Origin: Lentzea pudingi
Lineage (GTDB): Bacteria > Actinomycetota > Actinomycetes > Mycobacteriales > Pseudonocardiaceae
DNA: 64,000 bases
Direction of reading: 5' to 3'
NCBI RefSeq assembly: GCF_014646255.1
Contig: NZ_BMNC01000006.1
Coordinates: forward strand, 391,502-455,501
Shown in pieces: positions 26,921-34,862 of this stretch. Every line of letters starts with the position of its first letter. Positions within the stretch are counted from its first letter, which is position 1. The notes beneath the pieces are model-generated. The model saw only the letters and a list, made by a program, of their open reading frames with translations, was not told the origin of the DNA and did no database searches. A program made the translations under genes and the position numbers.

Positions 26921-26954
26921 TGAACAACGTTCAGAAGCATATTGAACGTTGTTC
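26921..26954. promoter_or_regulatory. Double palindromic operator between tetR and cysQ
   Basis: Two copies of TGAAC-N3-GTTC sit head to head: 26921-26933 (TGAACAACGTTCA) and 26943-26954 (TGAACGTTGTTC). They also form one perfect 12-bp inverted repeat with a 9-nt spacer. The cysQ start (26979) has TAACCT 7 nt upstream, so the right-hand copy covers the expected -35 region. Spacing (N3) differs from the actinobacterial LexA box (GAAC-N4-GTTC). It is probably the TetR operator. Confidence 0.75.
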
Positions 26955-26978
26955 GGTTTGGCCGCTAACCTCGGGTGC

Positions 26979-27644
26979 ATGGCGGAGACCGATGCGGAGC
27001 TGGCGAGACGACTGGCCACCGAGACGGGCCGGTTGCTGGTGAGCGTCAGACCGAGCGGCGGTGACCACGTCGCCCAGCTCTTCCTCGCCGCGCAACTGGG
27101 CGAGCACCGGCCGGACGACGCGGTGCTGTCCGAGGAGGCGCCGGACGATCCGCGCAGGCTGGCCGCCGACCGGGTGTGGATCATCGACCCGCTGGACGGC
27201 AGCCGCGAGTACGCCGAGCCCGGCCGCACCGACTGGGCCGTGCACGTCGCCCTGTGGGAACGCGGTGACCTCGTGGCCGGAGCGGTCGCGGTGCCCGCGT
27301 TGCTCCCGGCTCCACGCACTTCCCACCGCCGCCCCAGGATCGTGGTCAGCCGCACCCGCCCGCCCGCGTTCGCCCAGCGGGTCGCCGAGGAGCTGGGTGC
27401 CGTGCTGGTGCCGATGGGCAGTGCGGGCGCGAAGACGATGGCCGTGGTGCGCGGCGACGCGGACGCCTACCTGCACGCGGGCGGCATGTACGAGTGGGAC
27501 TCCGCCGCGCCCGTCCACGTGGCCCGCGCGGCCGGCCTGCACGCCTCCCGCGCCGACGGCCGCCCGCTCGTCTACAACCAGCCCGATCCGTGGCTGCCCG
27601 ACCTGCTGATCTGCCGTCCGGAACTCGCGGGGGTGCTCACGTGA
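26979..27644 (+). CDS. cysQ: 3'(2'),5'-bisphosphate nucleotidase CysQ
   Basis: An inositol-monophosphatase-fold, metal-dependent enzyme. The metal-binding motif is DPLDGSREY, preceded by SEEAP, and the C-terminal motif is EWDSAAPVHVARAAGL. CysQ removes PAP, the by-product of PAPS use. Overlapping the ATP sulfurylase gene (GTGA) supports this over inositol phosphatase. The product is 221 residues. The ATG at 26979 has no Shine-Dalgarno and is probably leaderless from the palindrome-covered promoter. Confidence 0.9.
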   Translation: MAETDAELARRLATETGRLLVSVRPSGGDHVAQLFLAAQLGEHRPDDAVLSEEAPDDPRRLAADRVWIIDPLDGSREYAEPGRTDWAVHVALWERGDLVAGAVAVPALLPAPRTSHRRPRIVVSRTRPPAFAQRVAEELGAVLVPMGSAGAKTMAVVRGDADAYLHAGGMYEWDSAAPVHVARAAGLHASRADGRPLVYNQPDPWLPDLLICRPELAGVLT

Positions 27645-28528
27645 ACCACCTCGACCAGCTCGAAGCCGACAGCATCGACATCTTCCGCGAGGCCGTCGCG
27701 GAGAGCGAGCGCCCGGTGCTGCTGTACTCGATCGGCAAGGACAGCTCGGTGCTACTCCACCTGGCGCGCAAGGCTTTCCACCCGTCGAAGCCGCCGTTCC
27801 CGCTGCTGCACGTCGACACGACGTGGAAGTTCCGGGAGATGATCGCGTTCCGGGACTCGACCGTCGCCTCACTGGACCTGGACCTGATCGTGCACCGCAA
27901 CCCGGACTGCGTGGCCGCGGGCATCAACCCGTTCGACCACGGCTCCGCGCGGCACACCGACCTGTGGAAGACCCAGGGTCTGCGGCAGGCGATGGACGAG
28001 CACCGGTTCGACATCGCGTTCGGCGGCGCACGGCGTGACGAGGAAGCCTCGCGCGCCAAGGAAAGGGTGTTCTCCTTCCGCACGGCGCAACACCAGTGGG
28101 ATCCGAAGAACCAGCGCCCGGAACTGTGGCGGCTCTACAACACGCGGGTCGCGCCCGGCGAGAGCATCAGGGTGTTCCCGCTGTCGAACTGGACCGAGCT
28201 GGACGTCTGGCGCTACGTCGAGCGCGAGCGGATCCCCGTGGTGCCGCTGTACTTCGCGGCCCCGCGACCGGTGGTCGACCGCGACGGCGCGCTGATCATG
28301 GTCGACGACGACCGGATGCCGTTGGCCGAGGAGCCGCGCGTCGAACTGGTCCGCTTCCGGACGTTGGGCTGCTACCCGCTGACGGGCGCGGTGCGCAGCG
28401 AGGCGCGCACGGTCGCGGAGATCGTCGAGGAGATGCGGGCCGCGACGACGTCGGAACGGCAGGGGCGGGTGATCGACCACGACCAGAGCGGGTCGATGGA
28501 GCGCAAGAAGCGGGAGGGGTACTTCTGA
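27641..28528 (+). CDS. cysD: Sulfate adenylyltransferase subunit 2 (CysD)
   Basis: The ATP-sulfurylase catalytic subunit makes APS from ATP and sulfate together with CysN. The PP-loop SIGKDSSVLLHL lies near residue 30, followed by the family motifs LLHVDTTWKF and RRDEEASRAKER, with a C-terminal SMERKKREGYF. It is 295 residues, full length. The start GTG overlaps the cysQ stop, and the stop overlaps the cysNC start, so the three genes are translationally coupled. Confidence 0.96.
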   Translation: MNHLDQLEADSIDIFREAVAESERPVLLYSIGKDSSVLLHLARKAFHPSKPPFPLLHVDTTWKFREMIAFRDSTVASLDLDLIVHRNPDCVAAGINPFDHGSARHTDLWKTQGLRQAMDEHRFDIAFGGARRDEEASRAKERVFSFRTAQHQWDPKNQRPELWRLYNTRVAPGESIRVFPLSNWTELDVWRYVERERIPVVPLYFAAPRPVVDRDGALIMVDDDRMPLAEEPRVELVRFRTLGCYPLTGAVRSEARTVAEIVEEMRAATTSERQGRVIDHDQSGSMERKKREGYF

Positions 28529-30303
28529 TGGAGCTTCTGCGGTTCATCACCTGCGGCAGCGTGGACGACGGCAAGAGCACGCTGATCGGCCGGCTGCTGT
28601 ACGAGTCGAAGCTGCTCTACGCCGACCACCTCGCGGCACTGGAGGCGGACTCGAGGCGCGTGGGCACGCGGGGCGGCGAACTGGACTTCGCACTGCTGGT
28701 GGACGGGCTGGCCGCCGAGCGCGAGCAGGGCATCACGATCGACGTCGCGTACCGGTTCTTCGCGACCGAGGCGCGGCGGTTCATCGTCGCGGACACCCCG
28801 GGGCACGAGCAGTACACGCGAAACATGGTCACTGGGGCTTCCACGGCCGATGCGGCGGTTCTGCTGCTCGACGCGCGCAAGGGCGTGCTCGCGCAGACTC
28901 GCCTGCACGCGCGGATCGCGTCGTTGCTGGGGATTCGGCACGTCGTCGTGGCCGTGAACAAGCTCGACCTCCTGGGGTATTCGCAGGCGGTGTTCGACGA
29001 GGTCTGCGGGGAGTTCGCGGAGCTGGCCGCGGGGTTGGACTTCACCGAGGTCACCTGCGTGCCGATGTCCGCGACCGAGGGCGTCAACGTGGTGGGGCGC
29101 AGCGAGCTCACGCCCTGGTACGACGGGCCGACCCTGCTGCAGTGGCTGGAATCGGTCCGGCCCGCGCCGAGACGAGACGTCTCGTCTCGTTTCCTCGTGC
29201 AGTGGGTGAACAGGCCCGATGCGACCTTCCGAGGCCTGTCCGGGCGCGTGCTGGCAGGCAATCTGAAACGAGACGAGACGGTCCGTCTCGGCAACCGGAC
29301 CACCAGGGTCGCCCGGATCGTCACGATGGACGGCGACCTCGACGAGGCCCCGACCGGCAAGTCGGTCACCGTCGTGCTGGCGGACGACGTGGACGCCAGC
29401 CGGGGCGACGTGCTGGGCGCCGCGGACGACCCACCGGGGATCGCGGACTCGTTCCAGGCGAAGCTGGTCTGGCTGAACGAGACCGGACTGCTCCCCGGCC
29501 GCCAGTACCTCGTCAAGATCGGCGCGCGCACGGTCGGCTTCACCGCGACCAAGGCGTTGGGGCTCAACGAGATCGGCGTCGACAACGTGCACTTCGACGC
29601 ACCCGTGCCGTTCGAGAGCTACCGGACCAGCCGCGACCTCGGGTCGTTCATCGTGCTCGACCGGCTGTCCAACGCCACGGTCGGCGCCGGGATGATCGAC
29701 TTCGCGCTGAGCCCGTCGAACGTGCGCTGGCAGACGCTCACGGTCGACAAGCGGGCCCGGATCGCGCGCAACGGGCACCGGCCGTGCGTGGTGTGGCTGA
29801 CCGGGTTGTCCGGGGCGGGCAAGTCCACGATCGCGGACCTCGTCGAGAAGGCGCTGCACGCCGAGGGCCGGCACACGTTCCTGCTCGACGGCGACAACGT
29901 GCGGCACGGGCTCAACTCCGACCTCGGGTTCACCGACGCCGACCGCGTCGAGAACATCCGGCGCATCGCCGAGGTCGCCGCGCTGATGGTCGACGCCGGT
30001 CTGATCGTGCTGGTCTCGTTCATCTCGCCGTTCCGGGCCGAGCGGGCGCTCGCCCGGGACCTGGTCGGCGAGAACGAGTTCTGCGAGGTCTTCGTCGACA
30101 CACCGCTGGCCGTGGCGGAGCGGCGCGACCCGAAAGGCCTGTACCGCAAGGCTCGCCGCGGTGAGCTCGCGAACTTCACCGGCATCGACTCGCCCTACGA
30201 ACCGCCCCTGGAACCCGAGGTCCGGCTCGACACGACGGCGTTGGAACCCCAGGCCGCGGCCGAGGTCGTACTGCAGCGGCTTCGCGCGCTCGGCGTCTGT
30301 TGA
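28528..30303 (+). CDS. cysNC: Bifunctional sulfate adenylyltransferase subunit 1 / APS kinase (CysNC)
   Basis: Residues 1-415 are the CysN GTPase, with P-loop GSVDDGKST, DTPGHEQYTRNM and NKLD. GTP hydrolysis drives APS synthesis by CysD. Residues about 421-591 are the CysC kinase (GLSGAGKST, DGDNVRHGLN, GIDSPYEPP) that phosphorylates APS to PAPS. The fusion is full length and both P-loops are intact. The immediate downstream operon encodes a sulfotransferase-family protein, a possible consumer of the PAPS. Confidence 0.96.
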   Translation: MELLRFITCGSVDDGKSTLIGRLLYESKLLYADHLAALEADSRRVGTRGGELDFALLVDGLAAEREQGITIDVAYRFFATEARRFIVADTPGHEQYTRNMVTGASTADAAVLLLDARKGVLAQTRLHARIASLLGIRHVVVAVNKLDLLGYSQAVFDEVCGEFAELAAGLDFTEVTCVPMSATEGVNVVGRSELTPWYDGPTLLQWLESVRPAPRRDVSSRFLVQWVNRPDATFRGLSGRVLAGNLKRDETVRLGNRTTRVARIVTMDGDLDEAPTGKSVTVVLADDVDASRGDVLGAADDPPGIADSFQAKLVWLNETGLLPGRQYLVKIGARTVGFTATKALGLNEIGVDNVHFDAPVPFESYRTSRDLGSFIVLDRLSNATVGAGMIDFALSPSNVRWQTLTVDKRARIARNGHRPCVVWLTGLSGAGKSTIADLVEKALHAEGRHTFLLDGDNVRHGLNSDLGFTDADRVENIRRIAEVAALMVDAGLIVLVSFISPFRAERALARDLVGENEFCEVFVDTPLAVAERRDPKGLYRKARRGELANFTGIDSPYEPPLEPEVRLDTTALEPQAAAEVVLQRLRALGVC

Positions 30304-30313
30304 ACGTTGTCCA
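30301..30313. promoter_or_regulatory. Third TGAAC-N3-GTyCA site at the end of cysNC
   Basis: TGAACGTTGTCCA overlaps the cysNC stop codon and differs at one base of the palindrome from the tetR-cysQ sites; the first ten bases match the copy at 26943 exactly. It lies 18 nt before the KstR-like site in the promoter of the next operon. It may allow the same TetR to control both operons, or it may be chance. Confidence 0.4.
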
Positions 30314-30330
30314 AAATCGTGTAGCTTCAG

Positions 30331-30346
30331 CTAGAACACGTTCTAG
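30331..30346. promoter_or_regulatory. KstR-like operator
   Basis: CTAGAACACGTTCTAG is a palindrome with 7-bp arms. Its core, 30332-30345, matches the published mycobacterial/rhodococcal KstR consensus TNNAACNNGTTNNA at every fixed base. It overlaps a possible -10 (TAGATT, 30344-30349) and lies 17 nt before the GTG of an operon whose genes resemble KstR-regulated mycobacterial genes. No kstR gene is in the window. Confidence 0.65.
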
Positions 30347-30362
30347 ATTCGGGAGGCGTTCA

Positions 30363-31418
30363 GTGCCGGACCAGGCGTGGTCGCAGTTCTGCCGGGCGTT
30401 GGAGAAGGCCGGCGAGGTCGTGCTGTCAGACGGGGCGCCGGACACCCCGCTCGACCGCGCTGAGGGGTACCGGTACCTCGCCCGGCTGACGCGCGAGATG
30501 TTGTACTCCTGCCTGGACAACGCCGATCCCGACTTCCCGCGCTTCCACGAGCTCGACCTCGTGAAGATCGGCGCGGACAACCCGGACAACGTCTACCTGT
30601 CCGCGAACGTCCGCGGCGACCGGAACTACCGGATCACCGGCACGCGCGGCACCATCGCGTACTTCAGCATCGGCTCGAAGGCCAACCGGTACGCCAAGGA
30701 CGGCACGATGGCGTCGACCGGCGAGCTGACCGACGCCGGCCTGACGATCGCCCCGGACGGCACGGTGGAGATCATCGCGAGCGCCGATCCACAGCCAGGC
30801 AACTGGTTGCCGCTCGCTCCCGACTCCACCGGTCTCGTGGTGCGCCAGACCTACCTCGACCGCACGACCGAGGTTCCCGGTCAGTGGCAGATCGACCAGA
30901 TCGGCGGGCCGGCCGAACCCGCTCTTCTCACCCCTGAGTTCCTCGCGAAAGCGTTGCAGCGAGCGGCTTTGTCGGTGCACGGCACCGCGGCCACGTTCGC
31001 GCACTGGACGCGGACGTTCATGGCGCGCCCCAACGAGCTGCCCGACTTCGGCCAGGAGATGTTCCAGCGGGCGGGCGGCGATCCGGAGATCTTCTACCTG
31101 CACGGGTACTGGGTGCTGGAACCCGGTGAGGCGTGGGTGATCGAGACCGACGTGCCGGACTGCCCGTACTGGAACTTCCAGCTCGACAACTGGTGGATGG
31201 AGTCCCTCGACCACCGTCGCAAGATCACCGTCAACAAGCACACGGCGACGGTGCGGGACGGCCGGCTGACGATCGTGGTCGCCGCCGAGGATCCCGGTGT
31301 GGGCAACTGGATCGACACCTGCGGCCACAGTTCCGGCACCGCGTTGCTGCGCTGGCTCGGCGCGTCGGAACACCCAATTCCGAAGTGCCGCGTGGTGCCC
31401 CTGGAGGAGGTTCGATGA
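30363..31418 (+). CDS. DUF1214-family protein, Rv3531c-like
   Basis: The 351-residue soluble-looking protein has a helical N-terminus and a C-terminal DUF1214-type beta domain (YWNFQLDNWWMES). Function is unknown. Length, neighbours and the KstR-like operator suggest the counterpart of mycobacterial Rv3531c, a cholesterol-regulon gene; this is from memory, not alignment. GTG at 30363 follows GGGAGG and the next gene overlaps by ATGA. The frame stays open upstream to 30300. Confidence 0.75.
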   Translation: MPDQAWSQFCRALEKAGEVVLSDGAPDTPLDRAEGYRYLARLTREMLYSCLDNADPDFPRFHELDLVKIGADNPDNVYLSANVRGDRNYRITGTRGTIAYFSIGSKANRYAKDGTMASTGELTDAGLTIAPDGTVEIIASADPQPGNWLPLAPDSTGLVVRQTYLDRTTEVPGQWQIDQIGGPAEPALLTPEFLAKALQRAALSVHGTAATFAHWTRTFMARPNELPDFGQEMFQRAGGDPEIFYLHGYWVLEPGEAWVIETDVPDCPYWNFQLDNWWMESLDHRRKITVNKHTATVRDGRLTIVVAAEDPGVGNWIDTCGHSSGTALLRWLGASEHPIPKCRVVPLEEVR

Positions 31419-32563
31419 CGGTCACGACCGCGCTGAACGTCGCGGAACTGCTGGAGAAGGCCTCCGCCAAGACCGGGCTTTCCGACTTCGGCGACGACTG
31501 GTTCCGCGAGCCGCTGGACGTGCTCGTGCGCAGCCTCAACACCGAGGCGGCGTTGTCCCCGTTGGGTTTTGAGCTGACCAAGCACCGGCTGACCGCGTTG
31601 CTGTCCGACCGGTTGCGGCTGCGCGCGTTGCAGCGGGCGAACCCTTCCGTGCTCGACGTCGAGGTGAGCGTGGCGGCCGAGATCTGCGGTCTGCCGCGCA
31701 CGGGTTCGACGTTGCTGCACCGGTTGCTGGCCGCCTCCCCGCAGGTGACGTCCACGCTGTCGTGGGAGGTCGCGTACCCGCTGCCGTTCCCCGGCGAGAG
31801 CCCGGAGGCCGAGCAGCGCAAACGTCGTGCGCAGGAACGCATGCAGGTGTTCTCGCAGCTCTCCCCCGACTTCGGCGACCTGCACACCGTGGTGTGGGAC
31901 GGGCCGGAGGAGGACGTGATCCTGCTGGACCGGACGTTCGTGTCGATGAGCTTCGACTCGTTCTACCGGGTGCCCTCCTACGGCGACTGGTTGCGGTCGG
32001 CCGACCAACGCCCGGCCTACCGCGAGCTGCGCGAGTGGCTGCAGGTGTTGCAGTGGCAGAACCCCGGTCGTTCGCTGCCGTGGGTGTTGAAGTCGCCGCA
32101 CCACCTGACCGCGGTCGACACCGTGCTGGACGAGTTCGCGGACTGCAAGATCGTGATGACGCACCGTTCGCCGGTCAACGCCGTGCCGTCGTACGCGTCG
32201 ATGGTGCGCGCGATGTCCTCGCAGTACAGCGAGAACGTCGATACCGTCCACATCGGACGGTACTGGTCCCGCAGGTTCGCCACGACGCTGCAGGGCTTCG
32301 CGGCGGCCCGGTCCGCGCGTCCCGGCCGGTTCGTGGACGTGCGGTTCGCCGACACCGTCAGCAAACCGCTCGAGGTCGCCCGTCAGGTGCTGGACGCGCT
32401 GGGCCTGCCCGCCGGTCCCGCCGACGACGCGGCGTTCGAGGCCTACCTGGAGCAGAACCGCACCGAACGGCACGGCTCGCACTCCTACGCACCACAGGAC
32501 TTCGGGCTCTCCGAGGACCAGCTGGACCGTGACTTCGCCTTCTACTCGGAGGTCTACCTGTGA
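31415..32563 (+). CDS. Sulfotransferase-family protein, Rv3529c-like
   Basis: A 382-residue protein of the Sulfotransfer_3 type. The 5'-phosphosulfate loop GLPRTGSTLLHRLL is at about 92-105 and the 3'-phosphate motif HRSPVNAVPSYASM in mid-protein. It would move sulfate from PAPS to a hydroxyl. PAPS synthesis genes lie directly upstream. Its size and operon partners match mycobacterial Rv3529c, whose substrate is not established. It is coupled to the genes on both sides by stop/start overlaps. Confidence 0.85.
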   Translation: MTVTTALNVAELLEKASAKTGLSDFGDDWFREPLDVLVRSLNTEAALSPLGFELTKHRLTALLSDRLRLRALQRANPSVLDVEVSVAAEICGLPRTGSTLLHRLLAASPQVTSTLSWEVAYPLPFPGESPEAEQRKRRAQERMQVFSQLSPDFGDLHTVVWDGPEEDVILLDRTFVSMSFDSFYRVPSYGDWLRSADQRPAYRELREWLQVLQWQNPGRSLPWVLKSPHHLTAVDTVLDEFADCKIVMTHRSPVNAVPSYASMVRAMSSQYSENVDTVHIGRYWSRRFATTLQGFAAARSARPGRFVDVRFADTVSKPLEVARQVLDALGLPAGPADDAAFEAYLEQNRTERHGSHSYAPQDFGLSEDQLDRDFAFYSEVYL

Positions 32564-33342
32564 TGCTGCAAGACGAGGTCGTGGTGATCACCGGCGTCGG
32601 CCCCGGCCTGGGCTCGAAGCTCGCCGTCCGCGCCGCCGCCGAGGGCGCGAAGGTCGTGATGGCCGCGCGGTCCGCCGACGTGATGAAGCAGGTGGAGAAG
32701 GACGTCGCGGCCGCCGGTGGCGAGGCCGTCGGCGTGCGGTGTGACGTGCGCAGGCCCGACGAGGTGGCTCGGCTGGTCGAGACGGCCGTCGACCGGTTCG
32801 GCACGATCACCGGCCTGGTGAACTCGGCGTTCGGGCACCCCGGCTGGTTCGACCTGCTGGAGACGCCGGAGAAGGCGGTCCGCCGGTCGATGGACATCAT
32901 CCTGTTCGGCGCGCTGAACGTGACGCGCGAGGTGGTGCCTCACATGAAGGCCGCCGGGCGCGGCTCGATCGTCAACGTCGGCACGATGACGACCCGCAAA
33001 CCGATGCGTGGCGAGGGCGGTTATGCCGTGGCGAAGGCCGCGATGGCGACCGCGACCCAGTTCCTGGCGCTGGAACTGGGCGAGCACGGCATCCGCGCGA
33101 ACCAGGCCGTGATGGGCTGGCTCGACGGACCGGGCGTGCGCTTCTACCTGAAGTTCACCGCCGAGGCGCGCGGGATCACCGAACAGGACGTCTACGACGA
33201 GATCGCCGCCCGCAGCCCGCTGGGCCGCGTCCCGACCGACGAGGCCTGCGCCGGTGCGGTCCTGTACCTGTTGTCGCGCCACGCTTCCGAGGTCACTGGC
33301 GCCGTTCTGGACGTCAACGGCGGGGAGTACATGCCGGCATGA
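32563..33342 (+). CDS. SDR-family oxidoreductase, Rv3530c-like
   Basis: A classical short-chain dehydrogenase (259 residues). The cofactor loop TGVGPGLG is at 10-17, and the catalytic Tyr154 and Lys158 lie in YAVAKAA. The usual active-site Ser in the NxSS region is replaced by NVGTMTT, with a Thr possibly in its place. It probably interconverts a hydroxyl and a keto group on a steroid or lipid. The ATG at 32563 overlaps the preceding stop (TGATG). Confidence 0.9.
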   Translation: MLQDEVVVITGVGPGLGSKLAVRAAAEGAKVVMAARSADVMKQVEKDVAAAGGEAVGVRCDVRRPDEVARLVETAVDRFGTITGLVNSAFGHPGWFDLLETPEKAVRRSMDIILFGALNVTREVVPHMKAAGRGSIVNVGTMTTRKPMRGEGGYAVAKAAMATATQFLALELGEHGIRANQAVMGWLDGPGVRFYLKFTAEARGITEQDVYDEIAARSPLGRVPTDEACAGAVLYLLSRHASEVTGAVLDVNGGEYMPA

Positions 33343-33797
33343 GCGAGCACCTGATCGAGTCCGTGGTCGTGGAAATCGACGCGCCCGCCGCGTTCGTGTG
33401 GGACGTGCTGCTCGACTACCCGCACTATCCACAGTGGAATCCCTACACGCGGGCGGTCGCGACGACACTGGCCGTCGGCTCGCCGATCGACCTGACCCTC
33501 CCGAAACCGGACGGCGGTGAGGGCACCTGGGTGAGCCGGGAGTACATCCGCGTGGTCGAGCCGCCGCGGCTGTTGCGCTACGACACCGGGGACACGTTCC
33601 CGGGGCTGCTCGGGGTGCGCGACCAGGTGGTCACGCCACTGTCAGATGACCGGTGCAGCTACCGGACGTTCGAGACGTTCACCGGCAAGTACGCGGACGC
33701 CGTGTTCGCGGCGCAGCGCGAGTACGTGAAGAACGGCTTCGACTCGGTGGCACACGCGCTGCGCGAACGGGTCGAAGGGCTGCTCACGGCTGAGTAG
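33339..33797 (+). CDS. SRPBCC (START-like) family protein
   Basis: A 152-residue helix-grip protein. Residues such as APAAFVWDVLLDYPHYPQWN at the N-terminus and a long C-terminal helix mark the polyketide-cyclase/lipid-binding superfamily. It probably binds a hydrophobic intermediate of the pathway encoded by the three genes before it. The ATG overlaps the SDR stop by 4 nt, making it the last gene of the operon. Confidence 0.85.
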   Translation: MSEHLIESVVVEIDAPAAFVWDVLLDYPHYPQWNPYTRAVATTLAVGSPIDLTLPKPDGGEGTWVSREYIRVVEPPRLLRYDTGDTFPGLLGVRDQVVTPLSDDRCSYRTFETFTGKYADAVFAAQREYVKNGFDSVAHALRERVEGLLTAE

Positions 33798-33840
33798 TTG
33801 TACCGATGCCGCCACTCACCAGTAGCGGCACTCTCGACGT

Positions 33841-34155
33841 GTGACCGAAATCGACCGTGGCCGCCTCGCCGCACTGGCCGGGTTCGCCACGTCCGCCGTC
33901 CTCCTCGTGCTGACCTTCACCGCCTTCCTGACCGACGCGATGCGATCGCTCGGCTGGCAGGGCGGCGAGTACGCCTACTCGTTCGTCTGGATCGCGCTCG
34001 GATCGCTGGTCGTGGGCGGCGTGGTGAAGACGGCGGCGCCCGCCCCGTGGCGGTCCGCCGGATCGGGCCTGCTGGTCGCGGGCGCGGTCGGTGTGCTGAT
34101 CGTGTTCGCGCTGATCGTGACGTTCATCGTGGCCCTGACGAGCCTGAGCCTCTAG
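33841..34155 (+). CDS. Small three-TM membrane protein, unknown
   Basis: The 104-residue protein has three hydrophobic segments (about 10-30, 46-64 and 75-99), a GTG start and no conserved motif. It lies after the KstR-type operon with a 43-nt gap and overlaps the convergent TetR stop by 4 nt. Confidence 0.65.
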   Translation: MTEIDRGRLAALAGFATSAVLLVLTFTAFLTDAMRSLGWQGGEYAYSFVWIALGSLVVGGVVKTAAPAPWRSAGSGLLVAGAVGVLIVFALIVTFIVALTSLSL

Positions 34156-34790
34156 AGCATCCGGGAGAGGCCGCGCAGGGCCGCCGCGATCTGCTCGCGG
34201 TGGCCTTCCAGCGTGTCCCTCGTGACGCCGCCGGCCGCCGCCCTCGCCACGTCGTCGGTGGCGACCTTGAGCACCGCGCTCATGGCGGCGGCCTGCACGC
34301 GCACCTCGATGGTGTCCTGCGGCAGCCCGGCCCGTTCGGCCAGGACCTCCGCGAGCGCGTCCTCCGCCCGTTCGCGCAGCATCAGGTAGGCGGCGCGCAA
34401 CGCCTGTTCGCCGTGGGTGAGCCGCACGACGGCGAGGACGGCCTCGATGTCCTCGTCGGACGCCGCGTCCAGCAGCGGGCTGTAGGCCTCGCGCAGGTGG
34501 TCGATCAGCTCGAGCTCGCGCGGCCAGGCCCGCACCACGGCGCAGAAGGCGTCGACCATCTTGGTGAGCAGCGGTTCGACGCAGCTCTCCTTGTGCGGGA
34601 AGTAGCGCCAGAACGTGCGTTCGGAGACGCCCGCCGCGTGCGCGATCTGCTCCCCCGACGTGGCGGCGACGCCCTGCTCGGCGAAGAGCCGGACCGCGTG
34701 GCGGGAGAGGTCGAGGCGTTGACGCTGACGTTGCTCGTCGCTGACCGGCGGCCGGCCACGGCGAGGCTTTTCTGTCGCAACGTCCGTCAT
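34152..34790 (-). CDS. TetR-family regulator of the P450/ferredoxin pair
   Basis: A 212-residue TetR protein. The N-terminus has the AT-hook-like PRRGRPP followed by the HTH (GEQIAHAAGVSERTFWRYF). It is divergent from a P450-ferredoxin operon, with an inverted repeat in the 72-nt gap, so it is probably the local repressor. ATG at 34790 is preferred over 34811. Confidence 0.9.
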   Translation of the reverse strand: MTDVATEKPRRGRPPVSDEQRQRQRLDLSRHAVRLFAEQGVAATSGEQIAHAAGVSERTFWRYFPHKESCVEPLLTKMVDAFCAVVRAWPRELELIDHLREAYSPLLDAASDEDIEAVLAVVRLTHGEQALRAAYLMLRERAEDALAEVLAERAGLPQDTIEVRVQAAAMSAVLKVATDDVARAAAGGVTRDTLEGHREQIAAALRGLSRML

Positions 34791-34823
34791 CGGGTGATTC
34801 AAGCACGTCACCCGTTCGGATCT

Positions 34824-34846
34824 TTATTGGCACCAACTGCCATTAA
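34824..34846. promoter_or_regulatory. Operator/promoter of the P450 operon
   Basis: TTATTGGCA and TGCCATTAA form a 9-bp inverted repeat (one mismatch) with the 5-nt spacer CCAAC. The left arm contains TTGGCA, which with TACGGT at 34851-34856 (18-nt spacing) makes a plausible promoter; TACGGT is 7 nt from the ATG, consistent with a leaderless start. Binding here would block RNA polymerase. It is probably the site for the divergent TetR. Confidence 0.65.
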
Positions 34847-34862
34847 GCGCTACGGTCGGTGC

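Noticed and set aside
26921..26954. LexA (SOS) box
   Set aside because: The halves are GAAC-N3-GTTC; the actinobacterial LexA box needs N4. The flanking genes are not SOS genes.
30331..30346. LexA (SOS) box at the KstR-like site
   Set aside because: GAAC-N2-GTTC has the wrong spacing for LexA and fits KstR exactly.
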